Assembly (NCBI GenBank): GCA_012031875.1
Contig: JAAUSZ010000012.1
Location: forward strand, 1-39,751
DNA length: 39,751 nt
Direction of reading: 5' to 3'
Source of the DNA: Desulfobacula sp.
GTDB lineage: Bacteria; Desulfobacterota; Desulfobacteria; Desulfobacterales; Desulfobacteraceae
Shown: in pieces, positions 15,379 through 24,556 of the stretch
How positions within the stretch are numbered: the stretch's first letter is position 1
Layout: each line of letters begins with the position of its first letter
Translations under genes and position numbers: made by a program
Notes under the pieces: model-generated
What the model saw: the letters and a program-made list of their open reading frames with translations, nothing else
What the model was told of the DNA's origin: nothing
The model's database searches: none

Positions 15379-16685
15379 ATGGATCCGGTTTTTCTGTCAA
15401 GACTGCAATTTGCCGCAGCCACCATGTTCCATTTTCTTTTTGTGCCGCTGACCCTTGGGATTTCCATCATTATCGCCTATATGGAAACAAAATACGCACG
15501 AACAGGGATACGGTATATCTGAGAATGACCAAATTCTGGGGCAAGCTTTTTCTCATTAATTTCGCCCTGGGGGTGGTCACGGGCATCACCCTTGAATTCC
15601 AGTTCGGCACCAACTGGTCCAGGTATTCCGAGTATGTGGGGGATGTGTTCGGGTCCCTGCTGGCCATTGAAGCTTCCGTGGCCTTTTTTCTCGAATCCAC
15701 CTTCATCGGCATCTGGATTTTCGGTTGGAAAAAAATGTCGGCCAAGGCCCATGCCGGCGTCATGTGGGTGGTGGCCGCGGCCGGGAACATCTCCGGCATC
15801 TGGATTCTGACTGCCAACGGGTTTATGCAGAACCCCGTGGGATACGCCCTGCGCAACGGCAGGGCCGAGCTGACCGATTTTTTTGCCGTTCTTTTCAATT
15901 ATAACAGCATCCTTCAAATCCTCCATGTCCTTCCCTCGGCCCTTGTTCTTTCCGCATTCTTCATCATGGGCATCTCTGCCTACCACCTTTTGAAAAAACA
16001 GCATGTGGATGTTTTCATGCGATCCTTTAAAATGGCTTTGCCCGTTGCCGCAGCGGGCTCGATTTTTGTCGCTCTGATCGGTGATTTCCACGGCGTGAAT
16101 GTGGCCAAAACCCAGCCCGCGAAACTGGCCACCATGGAGTCCCACTGGGAGACCCAGACCCGGGCCCCCATTATCATGTTTGCCCTTCCCGATGAAGAAC
16201 TGGAAAAAAACACCATTGAGATCCTTCCCCTGCCCGGCCTCTTAAGCTTTCTGGGATTCCACGATTTCAACGCGGCGGTCAAGGGGCTCAAAGATATTCC
16301 CAGGGATGAACGTCCTCCGGTTCTGCCGGTCTTTGTCGGATTCAGAACCATGGTGGGCATCGGGACCCTTCTGATCCTTATCAGTGTCTACGGCTGGTTC
16401 AAGAGGAACAAACTCATGGAAAGCCCGGGATATCTGAAATTAATCATGTTCTGCATCCCCCTTCCCTATCTTGCCATTGAAATGGGCTGGATGGTGACGG
16501 AAGTGGGCCGCCAGCCCTGGATTGTCTACGGAGTTTTGAAAACCGCGGAGGCTGCCTCGCCCATTGCAGCCGGCCAGGTCCTGTTCTCCCTGATCGGTTT
16601 CATCCTGGTCTACGGCCTTCTAGGCGCCATCGGATTCTACCTTATTGTTCAAAATGCCAAAAAAGGCCCTGAGACTGCACATTAA
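15379..16685 (+). CDS. cydA: Cytochrome bd quinol oxidase subunit I (one apparent frameshift)
   Basis: Oxidises quinol and reduces O2 to water. Corrected length is 435 residues, the short (short-Q-loop) form. Visible features are the N-terminal [21 protein letters not shown] with H18, equivalent to the haem b595 ligand. [25 protein letters not shown] and FFLESTF follow in the first half. The quinol-site region is [12 protein letters not shown], and later [12 protein letters not shown] gives the GRQPW signature. The first 45 codons end early at TGA 15520. Adding one G to GGG at 15505-15507 restores [19 protein letters not shown] lies six bases before the ATG. With cydB it forms a sigma-54-preceded unit, followed by rubredoxin. 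In an anaerobe this most likely serves O2 removal and protection, as known for Desulfovibrio and related genera. Confidence 0.95.
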
Positions 16686-16708
16686 CCAAAAAATACAGGA
16701 GTGATGAT

Positions 16709-17736
16709 ATGGAACTTCAATCGATATGGTTTTTTTTATGGGGACTCTTATGGGCTGTGTTTTTCATGACCGACGGCTTTGATTTCGGAGTGGGGACCCT
16801 TTACCCTTTTCTCGGAAAAACAGACCAGGACAAACGGATCATGATCAATTCCATCGGCCCCCTGTGGGACGGCAATGAAGTCTGGCTTCTGACGGCCGGC
16901 GGGGTCACTTTTGCCGCCTTTCCCAAGGTCTATGCCGTCATGTTTTCCTCCCTTTACACCCCGTTGATGCTGATCCTGTTCGCCCTCATTTTCAGGGGGG
17001 TGGCCTTTGAATTCAGGGGAAAAATCAACGGCGAGGGCTGGAAAAACTCTGGGATACCTTTATCTTCCTAGGCAGCTTTCTGCCGGCCCTTCTTTTCGGA
17101 GTGGCCTTTGCCAATATTTTCCAGGGCATCCCCTTTGACGACCAGGGCATCTATCACGGCAATACCCTAAAACTCCTGAATCCCTACGGACTTCTGGGCG
17201 GACTCCTGTTTGTCCTGCTGTTTCTCCAGCACGGGGCCAACTGGCTCAATATCCGGACCAGGGGGGAGCTTCAACAGAGAGCCATTGCCGTATCCCAGAA
17301 AATCTGGCTTATTCTTGTGCCGGTAGCTGTGATTTTTCTTGCAGCCTCTTATTTTGCCACGGACCTTTATGCCAATTATTTCAAAACCCCGGCCCTGTTC
17401 CTGGTCATCCTGGTCACCGTGGCCGCGCTTTTCGCGACCCGAATCTTTATTGCAAAGCAGCAATTTTTCAAAGCCTGGTTTGCCTCGGCCCTGACCATTG
17501 TGGGAGCTACTTTCTTCGGAATCATCGGGCTTTTCCCCAGGTTGTTTCCCTCCAGCATGGACATCAATTTCTCCCTGACCGCCTTTAACGCCTCATCCAG
17601 CCCCCTGACATTGAAAATCATGCTGGGGGTGGTCCTGGTCTTCATCCCCCTGGTCATCATCTACCAGGCCTGGTCCTATCATTTTTTCAGGCATCCGATG
17701 ACCCGGGAGGACCTGGATCTGGAAGACGCATATTAA
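16709..17736 (+). CDS. cydB: Cytochrome bd quinol oxidase subunit II (one apparent frameshift)
   Basis: Corrected length is 342 residues with eight membrane helices. It opens with QSIWFFLWGLLWAVFFMTDGFDFGVG, the CydB signature where the acidic pair in TDGFDFG is conserved. It continues with GPLWDGNEVWLLTAGGVTFAAFP and RGVAFEFRGK. The frame breaks in the A5 run at 17042-17046. One more A gives GWKKLWDTFIFLGSFLPALLFGVAFANIFQG and restores the rest. It starts 23 bases after cydA. Together they form the haem-bearing bd oxidase; CydB stabilises the complex. No CydX-like small ORF was recognised in the 54 bases between cydB and the rubredoxin gene. Confidence 0.95.
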
Positions 17737-17790
17737 TGCAATTCAACCTTATGGCGCCCCTTAACCCCAATCATCAAAAGGAGATAAAAC

Positions 17791-17949
17791 ATGGACAGAT
17801 ATGTTTGCGGACCCTGCGGCTATGTGTATGACCCGGCAGACGGAGATCCGGACAACGGCATTGATCCGGGAACCAGCTTCAAAGACCTTCCCGAAGACTG
17901 GTGCTGCCCCATCTGCGGAGCCTCAAAAGAGGATTTTGAAAAAGAATAG
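17791..17949 (+). CDS. Rubredoxin
   Basis: 52 residues, a complete single-iron rubredoxin. The two cysteine pairs are [10 protein letters not shown] and CCPICGA, with the conserved [15 protein letters not shown] between them. AAAAGGAG lies 7 bases before the ATG. It follows cydB by 54 bases, probably on the same transcript, and ends with a terminator at 17964-17999. Rubredoxins carry electrons to oxygen- or superoxide-reducing enzymes such as flavodiiron protein, rubrerythrin and superoxide reductase, all of which lie 11-14 kb away. It is close to the second rubredoxin at 29182 but differs at the first pair (CGPC against CSIC) and has CC before PIC. Confidence 0.95.
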   Translation: MDRYVCGPCGYVYDPADGDPDNGIDPGTSFKDLPEDWCCPICGASKEDFEKE

Positions 17950-17963
17950 GAATTGATATGGCG

Positions 17964-17999
17964 GGCCGGGCTGAATACTCTTTTTTGCCCGGCCTTTTT
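17964..17999 (+). terminator. Intrinsic terminator after rubredoxin
   Basis: GGCCGGGC (17964-17971) and GCCCGGCC (17987-17994) pair around a 15-nt loop and are followed by TTTTT (17995-17999). It lies between the rubredoxin stop and the next gene start. Confidence 0.8.
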
Positions 18000-18017
18000 A
18001 TGTCCCAAGGAAGACCC

Positions 18018-18830
18018 ATGGCCCTTTCCGTTGTCGATCTCTATACCCGGGTATTGCCCAGGACCAATTGCAGGGACTGCGGATACCCCACCTGCCTTGC
18101 CTTTGCAGGCATGGTGGTATCCCAGCGCCATCCCCTGAAGAACTGCCCCCATATTGACCCGGATGTATTGCCATGGGCTCTGAGCGAGCTTGAAGAGCAA
18201 TATAAACAGGGCAAATGGCTGAAAAAAGACATGGCCAAAGAGGCCCTTGAATGGGCAAAACAAAGGGCGGCTTCCATAAAACCGGAAGATATCGCCCCCC
18301 GGATCGGCGGGACATTCATCCGGGCCGGAGAAAAGGGAACGATTCTTCTCCCCTGCTTTGACCGCCGGCTCTCCATCACCATGGAGGGGGTGCGGGATGA
18401 ATCCGGACGGGAACTGAGCCAAAATGAACAAACCTTTGTCTATATCCACATGGCCCGGGGGGGCGACTCCAAGCCCACCGGGAAAATGAAAAGCCTGAAG
18501 GAATTTCCCAACACCGTATCCAAGATCGTCACCCTGCGGGAACGGGTTGAAACCCCTCTGAAAAATACCTTTTCCGAAGACCCGGCCGCGCTTTTTGCAG
18601 CCTGTAAAAAAATCCGCGGCATTGATGTGCAAAATCAATATCCATCCTGTGACCTTGCCTTTCAATTCCATGCCTTTCCAAAGGTTCCGGTGGTCCTTTT
18701 ATTCTGGAAGGCCGCGGACGGGTTTGAGGCCGATGTAAAACTTCTCTTTGACGAAACCATCCTCCAACACCTGGACATTGAGGCCATCCTGTTTCTAAGC
18801 GAGCATCTTTGCCGCATACTGACGGCTTGA
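18018..18830 (+). CDS. Fe-S domain plus DUF3786 protein
   Basis: 270 residues from ATG 18018. I prefer this start because AAGGAAG precedes it and the earlier ATG at 17958 would lie inside the terminator. Residues 5-50 form a small Fe-S domain with TNCRDCGYPTCLAFA and a fourth cysteine in KNCPHI, the CxxCx4C...C pattern of the 4Fe-4S family in corrinoid and RnfB-type proteins. The rest is DUF3786, including GTFIRAGEKGTILLPCFDRR, FVYIHMARGGDSKPTGKMKSLKEFPN and the closing LPFWK-like VVLLFWKAADGFEADVKLLFDET. Such proteins are common in Desulfobacterota and near methyl-transfer genes, but their function is unknown. Here it sits alone between rubredoxin and a carrier gene. Confidence 0.8.
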   Translation: MALSVVDLYTRVLPRTNCRDCGYPTCLAFAGMVVSQRHPLKNCPHIDPDVLPWALSELEEQYKQGKWLKKDMAKEALEWAKQRAASIKPEDIAPRIGGTFIRAGEKGTILLPCFDRRLSITMEGVRDESGRELSQNEQTFVYIHMARGGDSKPTGKMKSLKEFPNTVSKIVTLRERVETPLKNTFSEDPAALFAACKKIRGIDVQNQYPSCDLAFQFHAFPKVPVVLLFWKAADGFEADVKLLFDETILQHLDIEAILFLSEHLCRILTA

Positions 18831-18887
18831 TCCACGCGGGAGACTCAGGTTTCCTCACGGAGCAAGACCCGGGTTCAAGCAGAACAC

Positions 18888-19796
18888 TCAGGGAAACAAT
18901 TTTAACAAAAGATTGAAAAAAGGAAGGGTCATAAAGGACAGGATCAGCCCGTAACCAATGGCGGCATTGGCCATTTCCGCATTGAGACGGCCGGACTGGG
19001 CAAGAACCCCGGCCATCACCATGGAGGGCATGGCCGCTTCAAATACGGAAATCTGAAATACAGGCCCCCGGATATTCAGCAAGAAAAGCACTGCAAACGC
19101 AATCATCGGGAAAAGAATCATTTTTAAAAAAATAGTCACGGCAATGGGTTTAATATTGGAAAAAGGTTGCCTCAGCCTGAGCTGGGCCCCCACGGAAAAC
19201 ATAACCAGGGGGATAAGGGTGGCCGACAACCCTTCAAGCAGCTTTATGATAACGGCAGGATAGGCGGTCTTCATAAGGCAAAAGCTTGCCAAGAGGGCAA
19301 GGAATGGGGGAAACCCGATGATATTAAGGACTATTTGCTTTATTGACGGGCTTGTTGAAGTTCCATAGACCGATACCACCAGGGTTCCGAATATGGAAAG
19401 AGCGAGAAAGGTGCCAAGCTGATCATAAATAATGGCATAGGGGAGAAGGCCTTCACCAAAGAAAGCCGTTACCGCGGGAAAGCCGAAAAAAGAGGTATTG
19501 CCGAGCCCGGTGCACAGCATGACGGCCCCGGTGGTTTTCCGATCCCAGTTCAACCGCGGGGAGATCAGCCTGACCAGGAAAATGGAGACAAGCACCAGAA
19601 CCCAGGGGGTCATTGCCAAAACGGCAAGTTCAGGCGCCATCTCAAGCCTGCCTGCCTTTAATAATACAGTGGCCGGGAAAGAAAAATAAATCACAAACAG
19701 GTTCAAAATCTGCGGAGTGGCCTCGGGAAATGCAGGCACCCGCCGGGAAATCTTTCCCAGGGCAAGCATTACAAACAGATAAATCAGGTTTTCCAT
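18888..19796 (-). CDS. AEC family transporter (auxin-efflux-carrier-like)
   Basis: 302 residues with about ten membrane helices in two five-helix halves. The N-terminal half has ILNLFVIYFSFPATVLLKAG, and the second half SATLIPLVMFSVGAQLRL and FEAAMPSMVMAGVLAQ, both typical for AEC carriers. GNTSFFGFPAV marks the crossover region. Bacterial members move malate, malonate or other small organic acids, sometimes in exchange; the substrate is not predictable here. It is 80 bases downstream of the TRAP large permease on the same strand and could be the last gene of that operon, though a weak GCTGAAA/TTTCAGC hairpin lies between. Confidence 0.85.
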   Translation of the reverse strand: MENLIYLFVMLALGKISRRVPAFPEATPQILNLFVIYFSFPATVLLKAGRLEMAPELAVLAMTPWVLVLVSIFLVRLISPRLNWDRKTTGAVMLCTGLGNTSFFGFPAVTAFFGEGLLPYAIIYDQLGTFLALSIFGTLVVSVYGTSTSPSIKQIVLNIIGFPPFLALLASFCLMKTAYPAVIIKLLEGLSATLIPLVMFSVGAQLRLRQPFSNIKPIAVTIFLKMILFPMIAFAVLFLLNIRGPVFQISVFEAAMPSMVMAGVLAQSGRLNAEMANAAIGYGLILSFMTLPFFNLLLKLFP

Positions 19797-19876
19797 ATTT
19801 CCTCGGGTGTTTTAAGTCTCCAGGGCTTATATGCTGAAAGACAACCGTCAGGGTTTCAGCCTTTGCAAATTCAGGC

Positions 19877-21196
19877 CTATTTATACAGAAGATTGGGCAG
19901 AAAGAGAACGATTTTCGGGAAAACGATCATCAAAAGGGTTCCGATAATGACCGCCACCAGAAAGGGAAAGATGCCCCTGAATATTTTTTCCAGGGGGATT
20001 TCTTCCTTTAATACATTTTTGGCCACCCCGTAAACCACATAGACATTGATGCCGACGGGCGGGGTGATGACCCCCATTTCAGTGACCAGGACAATGATGA
20101 GGCCGAACCAGATGGGGTCGTATCCCAGGGTCTGGACAACGGGGAAGAAAATGGGAACCGTCAGAGTCACAAAGGCCAGGGAATCCATGAAACAGCCGCC
20201 GATGAAATAGATGCCGATGATGACCCCCATGATGAAGACAGGCGCCATATCCAGCCCGCCGACCCAGGATGCGATCTCAAAGGGAATCCGGGTCACGGCC
20301 AGGAATTTCCCGAAAATGACCGCGCCGGTGATGAGCATGAGTACCATGCAGGAGGTCCTTAAGGTTTCCATGAGGGATTTGACAAAGGCGGCCCAGGAAA
20401 TCTGCCGCCGGATCACGGAAACGGCCAGCACGGAAAAGGCCCCGATCCCGGCCCCTTCCGTGGGAGTGAAAAGGCCGACAAAGATCCCGCCGATGACCGT
20501 CACAAAAATAATCAGGGTTTCGGTCAGGCCCAGGAGGGCCTTGAATCTTACGGCCCAGGAAAAATTTTCTCCGGCAGGCCCGAGGTCGGGGTTGATCCGG
20601 CACAGGATATAGATGGTGATGATAAAAAGGGTGCAGATGACAAGGGCCGGGATGATCCCGGACATGAACAGGGCGCCGATGGATTGCTCGGTGAGAATCC
20701 CGTAAATGATCATGACCACGCTGGGGGGCATGATCATGCCGATGCCGCCGCCCGAGGCCACGGACCCGGTGGCCAGCTCATCATTATAATGGTAGCGCTT
20801 CATTTCCGGAAGCCCCACCGTGGCCATGGTGGCGGCCGTCGCGGGGCTGGAGCCGCAGATGGCCCCAAAGGCCGTGCAGGAAGTCACCGTGGCCATGGCA
20901 AGTCCGCCCCGGGTGCTTCCCAAAAATTTATAGGCCGCATCATAGAGGCGTTTGCTGATGCCGGAATTGAACCCGAGCTGCCCCATGAGGATGAACAGCG
21001 GGATGGTGGTTAATTCATAGGATTGAAACGTCTCATATACATTTCTGGACAAAAGGGCCAGGCCGGCATCCGGGGAGATCAGGGTGGAAAAACCGACAAA
21101 CCCCACAATGCCCATGACAAAAGCCACGGGCATTTCCGTAAAAAACATGAGAATCATGATGACAATGCCGATGATGCCGATGGTAGTTGGGCTCAT
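19877..21196 (-). CDS. dctM: TRAP transporter large permease (DctM family)
   Basis: 439 residues with about 12 membrane helices. The DctM pattern is plain: EMPVAFVMGIVGF at the start, PLFILMGQLGFNSGISKRLYD, GGLAMATVTSCTAFGAICGSSPATAATM, and LATGSVASGGGIGMIMPPSVVMIIYG. FTPTEGAGIGAF and FIGGCFMDSLAFVTLTVPIFFPV follow. It catalyses sodium-coupled uptake of a substrate delivered by the DctP binding protein. Its start overlaps the end of the small permease by four bases (ATGA), so they are coupled. The partner genes lie just upstream on the same strand. Confidence 0.95.
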   Translation of the reverse strand: MSPTTIGIIGIVIMILMFFTEMPVAFVMGIVGFVGFSTLISPDAGLALLSRNVYETFQSYELTTIPLFILMGQLGFNSGISKRLYDAAYKFLGSTRGGLAMATVTSCTAFGAICGSSPATAATMATVGLPEMKRYHYNDELATGSVASGGGIGMIMPPSVVMIIYGILTEQSIGALFMSGIIPALVICTLFIITIYILCRINPDLGPAGENFSWAVRFKALLGLTETLIIFVTVIGGIFVGLFTPTEGAGIGAFSVLAVSVIRRQISWAAFVKSLMETLRTSCMVLMLITGAVIFGKFLAVTRIPFEIASWVGGLDMAPVFIMGVIIGIYFIGGCFMDSLAFVTLTVPIFFPVVQTLGYDPIWFGLIIVLVTEMGVITPPVGINVYVVYGVAKNVLKEEIPLEKIFRGIFPFLVAVIIGTLLMIVFPKIVLFLPNLLYK

Positions 21197-21681
21197 TTAT
21201 TTTCCCTCAGTTTCATAAAATTTTCGATCATCGTCTCCAGGATGGTCACAGAGAATATCACAAGGCCAAAGCTGATCAGGTACGCCAGATAGTGTACGGG
21301 AAAATGAAGGTTCATGGAAACCTCCCCTGTCTTATCCAGCTCCCGGGCATAAAGAAACATCTGCCAGGAGATCAGGCAAAACAGAAACAGGGTCAGGGCC
21401 TGGGTGATGATCTTGATGCCGGTCTGAATTTTTTTGGGAAGCAGGCGAACCAGGATTTCCACGCCCACATGCCCTTCCACCTTGTGGGTATAGGGCAGGG
21501 CCGCGGCCACCGTAATGGCGGCCAGGAACCCGATGATCTCAATGGAGCCGAAAATGGGATGCTTGAAAAAACGGCCGACGACGTCAAACACCGTCAGCAC
21601 CATCATGGCGGTGATGGCAATGCACCCGATAATTTTTAAAATAGCGGAAAATTTGTCCAGTGTCTTAGAAAAAAGGGTCAT
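21193..21681 (-). CDS. dctQ: TRAP transporter small permease (DctQ family)
   Basis: 162 residues with four membrane helices, matching DctQ. The first helix contains IAITAMMVLTVFDVVGRFFKHPIFGSIEI, where DVxxRxxF-like residues are family-typical. The second has FLAAITVAAALPYTHKVEGHVGVEILV, with H-V/E-G-H-V. It forms the integral membrane pair with DctM. The stop overlaps the dctM start. A 13-bp stem-loop lies between it and dctP. Confidence 0.92.
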   Translation of the reverse strand: MTLFSKTLDKFSAILKIIGCIAITAMMVLTVFDVVGRFFKHPIFGSIEIIGFLAAITVAAALPYTHKVEGHVGVEILVRLLPKKIQTGIKIITQALTLFLFCLISWQMFLYARELDKTGEVSMNLHFPVHYLAYLISFGLVIFSVTILETMIENFMKLRENK

Positions 21682-21708
21682 ATCATTATCCTGCGGTTGT
21701 TAAATCAG

Positions 21709-21744
21709 TTCATGCTGAATGACAAAAAAGCCATTCAGCATGAA
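21709..21744 (-). promoter_or_regulatory. Stem-loop between dctP and dctQ
   Basis: TTCATGCTGAATG (21709-21721) and CATTCAGCATGAA (21732-21744) give a perfect 13-bp stem with a 10-nt loop. On the coding strand no T-run follows, so it looks like a 3' stabiliser or partial terminator that keeps binding-protein mRNA more abundant than permease mRNA. Confidence 0.75.
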
Positions 21745-21754
21745 ATCATAAATA

Positions 21755-22750
21755 TTACATATTTGCCTTGATAAAATCCACCACGGCCTTTCCGTCAATA
21801 CCCTTGCCGCTTGTGCTTTTGATATATTCATCAAACACCGGGGCCATGGCTTTCAGCCATTTTTCAGATTCTTCCGCGCTCTGGGGGACTGTTTCCCCGC
21901 CCTTTTCCTTGAAGAAATCCATTCCGGCCTTGTCTATTTCATCCCATCCCTCGCCGGTTTTGGCAATCCATTCCGCATTAATTTCGTTTATGATTTTCTG
22001 CTGTTCCGGTGACAGAGCCTCCCATTTCCCCTTGTTCATCATGACCCCAAAGGCAAGGGAATAGGCGCTGGAATAATTCTCGGTCATGTATTTTACCACC
22101 TCACCCAGTTTCCAGCCCTTATTGGATTCGATTGGGTAAAGGGCTCCGTCCACAACACCCTTTTGCAAGAGTTCATAGGTTTCATTCATGGGTTTGCCCA
22201 CGGGTGATCCGCCCAGGGCGCTGATAATGCTGCTGCTTGTCCCGGTTCCCCGGATCTTAAGGCCCTTCATGTCCTCCAGGGTGACGACCTTTTTGCTGCT
22301 GGTATGAAGAAGTCCGGGACCATGGGCGTGGAGATACATGATTTTGGTATCGTCAAATTCCTTGGGTTGAAATTTGTTCAAGACCGCATTGGCCACCTTG
22401 GTGGCCTGGGTCCCGGATTTATAACCCAGGGGAAGATCAATGGCCGTTGCCACCGGAAAACGGCCCGCGGTGTAGGAAAGCACGGTAAGCCCGACATCGG
22501 CTATTCCGCTGATCACCCCGTCATATATCTGGGGACCCTTTGCCAGGGTGCCGGCCGGAAAATATTTCAGCACTATTTCTCCATTGGTTCTTTTTTCTAC
22601 TTCAGCACACCAGCTTGCGGCAAGCTGGCTCTGTTTGTGGGTGGGGGGAAAGAAATCCGCATAGGTGAGTTCGGTTTTCGCAAATGCGTTGAGAGTAAAC
22701 ACAGCACTCAAGCAAAAGATTAAAAAAGATAGAAACATAATTTTCTTCAT
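21755..22750 (-). CDS. dctP: TRAP transporter substrate-binding protein (DctP family)
   Basis: 331 residues with a signal peptide (MKKIMFLSFLIFCLSAVFTLNAFAK). The mature start TELTYADFFPPTHKQSQLAASWCAEVEKRT is the DctP first strand and helix. LKIRGTGTSSSIISALGGSPV contains the conserved arginine that binds the substrate carboxylate. MNETYELLQKGVVDGAL is the usual helix after it. Start 22750 has AGGAG nine bases upstream. The family binds organic acids. The CoA ligase encoded upstream in the same direction suggests that the acid is activated on arrival, perhaps an aromatic or other monocarboxylic acid (inference). Confidence 0.92.
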   Translation of the reverse strand: MKKIMFLSFLIFCLSAVFTLNAFAKTELTYADFFPPTHKQSQLAASWCAEVEKRTNGEIVLKYFPAGTLAKGPQIYDGVISGIADVGLTVLSYTAGRFPVATAIDLPLGYKSGTQATKVANAVLNKFQPKEFDDTKIMYLHAHGPGLLHTSSKKVVTLEDMKGLKIRGTGTSSSIISALGGSPVGKPMNETYELLQKGVVDGALYPIESNKGWKLGEVVKYMTENYSSAYSLAFGVMMNKGKWEALSPEQQKIINEINAEWIAKTGEGWDEIDKAGMDFFKEKGGETVPQSAEESEKWLKAMAPVFDEYIKSTSGKGIDGKAVVDFIKANM

Positions 22751-22907
22751 TTTATTATCTCCTGAAAATGTTAAACGGGCCATTGGAAAACTCATTGATT
22801 ACCTTGCTGTTTCAAACAATCCTGTATAGTGCCGGGGTCACCTCCTTTCAAAACCATCTTAATTTAAAGGGTTGCAAATTCATACTGCCGGGTCACAAGG
22901 TTTCCGG

Positions 22908-23099
22908 TCAGCGCTCAACAAGATCCATTGCTATCATATCAGAGACGTTCAACTCCAGCATTTTGATGCTGGCCAGGGCCCGTTTTGAATTTCGGGATAA
23001 GGCCGGAAAATCCCGGGCCATGGACTCCATCTCGGTCAGCAGGGATTTTATTTTAAGGATGTGGTCATTGATTTTATATACATCAGGGCCGGGTCTCAT
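22908..23099 (-). CDS. Small helical protein of unknown function, coupled to the CoA ligase
   Basis: 63 residues, no recognised domain. Predicted mostly helical and charged: NDHILKIKSLLTEMESMARDFPAL, then NSKRALASIKMLELNVSDMIAMDLVER, which could make a helical hairpin or coiled coil. Its ATG overlaps the ligase stop (ATGA at 23096-23099), a strong sign that it is translated. No cysteines and no signal peptide. It could be an accessory or stabilising subunit for the ligase, but that is only context. 157 bases separate it from dctP. Confidence 0.6.
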   Translation of the reverse strand: MRPGPDVYKINDHILKIKSLLTEMESMARDFPALSRNSKRALASIKMLELNVSDMIAMDLVER

Positions 23100-24445
23100 G
23101 GTCTGATCTCCTTTTGCGTCATATCCGTTTTCCTTAAATCTTTGAACCGTTTTGCCTTGGCCTCATATCTCGGCAAGGCGCCGTAATCATAATATTCAAT
23201 CAGGTATCCCAGGTTTGTTTTCAACCGGAGCTGATCTTTTAAGCGGTTTTCAACACTGAGCCGGGTGGCTTCCGGCAGAAGCTCCACCTTGAGTTTGATC
23301 CGGTCCACATCCCCCTGTTTATCGACAATGACTTCAAATTCGTCGCCAAGGCCGTCAATGGACCTGACAACCTCTTCTATGGCCGCCGGTGAGATAAGAA
23401 CCCCCTTGATCTTCGTAATATCATCGGCCCTGCCCAGAACACCGCCCCGGATCAGTCTGAAGGAGCGGCCGCAGGAACAGGTTTCCGAATCCCATTCGAT
23501 GATGTCCTTGGAATCAAACCGGATACAGGGCTGGGCAATGCGGTCCAGGGCCGTAATCACCATTTTCCCTTTCCGGCCCGGTTCTTCGATGATCTCACCC
23601 GTCTCCAGATCTTCAATCTCCACAAGAAACATGCCTTCATTGACATGCATGCCGCAGGGCTGTTTTCTGCATTCATAGGACCAGGCCCCGATTTCCGTGG
23701 CCCCGGAATGGTCAAAGACTTTCGCTCCCCAGGCCTGTTCCATTCTTTTCTTGGTGCTGGGAATCCCGGCTCCCGGCTCTCCCGCACAGGTGATCTTATT
23801 GATGGAAAGCGTCGCCGGGTCAATCCCCATCTTGTTTTTGGCCACATCCGCCATATTCAGGACATAGGTGGGGGTGGCCATCATGGCGGTGGCCTTTAAT
23901 TCCCTGATTTTCAAAATCCTGGACTGGGTATCCAGAACACCGCCGGGAACCACTTCGCACCCCAGCTTTTCAGCCGCATAATGTCCGGCCCAGAAGGCCA
24001 CGAAAATATTATATCCAAAGGGAAGAAAGACCCTGTCGCGGGGACGGTACCCCTGGGCCCACAGGATAAAGGACCAGCATTCGGACCACCATTCCCAGTC
24101 CTGCCAGGTGTCGGGCTGGTATACCGGCTGCCCTGTGGTGCCGCTGGTCTGGCGGAATGCGGACACCTCTTCCAGCGGCACACAAAGGGCATCCCCGTAG
24201 GGAAAGGGGTCTTTGTTCTGGATTTCCCGCATCATGGATTTTTCAACCTTGGGAATTTTTTTGATATCATCAAACGAGCGGATGTCCTCCGGGGTTAATC
24301 CGGCCTTATCATACAGGGCCCTGTGAAATTTTGAACGGGTATAGGCCCAGGCCAGGATCCGTTTGAATTTATTAAACTGCAACAGCCTCAGTTTTTCCAG
24401 GGGCAGTGTCTCAAGGACCGGGTTCCAGTATTCCTGATCGACCAT
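23096..24445 (-). CDS. AMP-forming CoA ligase, phenylacetate-CoA ligase (PaaK) family
   Basis: About 449 residues. The ANL-superfamily P-loop is SAFRQTSGTTGQPVY, the adenylate motif is FDHSGATEIGAWSYEC, and the late GRADDITKIKGVLISPAAIEEV carries the hinge aspartate and gate residues. The order and length fit PaaK-like ligases rather than acetyl-CoA synthetase. They activate aryl acetates, benzoates and related acids with ATP and CoA. The CCSCG-like SETCSCGRSF is also typical of the PaaK group. Start 24445 (MVDQEYWNP) is preferred over 24490 by the GGATAT/GGAAA spacing and family N-termini. The gene is followed by a coupled 63-residue protein and the TRAP genes, so import and activation of one acid is a reasonable inference. 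Confidence 0.9.
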   Translation of the reverse strand: MVDQEYWNPVLETLPLEKLRLLQFNKFKRILAWAYTRSKFHRALYDKAGLTPEDIRSFDDIKKIPKVEKSMMREIQNKDPFPYGDALCVPLEEVSAFRQTSGTTGQPVYQPDTWQDWEWWSECWSFILWAQGYRPRDRVFLPFGYNIFVAFWAGHYAAEKLGCEVVPGGVLDTQSRILKIRELKATAMMATPTYVLNMADVAKNKMGIDPATLSINKITCAGEPGAGIPSTKKRMEQAWGAKVFDHSGATEIGAWSYECRKQPCGMHVNEGMFLVEIEDLETGEIIEEPGRKGKMVITALDRIAQPCIRFDSKDIIEWDSETCSCGRSFRLIRGGVLGRADDITKIKGVLISPAAIEEVVRSIDGLGDEFEVIVDKQGDVDRIKLKVELLPEATRLSVENRLKDQLRLKTNLGYLIEYYDYGALPRYEAKAKRFKDLRKTDMTQKEIRP

Positions 24446-24516
24446 TTTCCATATCCTTTTTTTATTGGGTGAAAAAATATTTTTTATCAATATCTTGATG
24501 GAGAAAGGTTAACAAG

Positions 24517-24556
24517 AGGTATATTCCAGGGATAAACCAGGTATGAAATATACCTG
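24517..24556. promoter_or_regulatory. Palindrome and extra half-site between PAS-LuxR gene and CoA ligase operon
   Basis: CAGGTAT (24538-24544), 5 bases, ATACCTG (24550-24556) is a perfect inverted repeat. A further AGGTATAT at 24517-24524 repeats the left arm 21 bases away. It sits directly downstream of the regulator stop and 72-111 bases before the ligase start, as an operator would. Confidence 0.55.
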
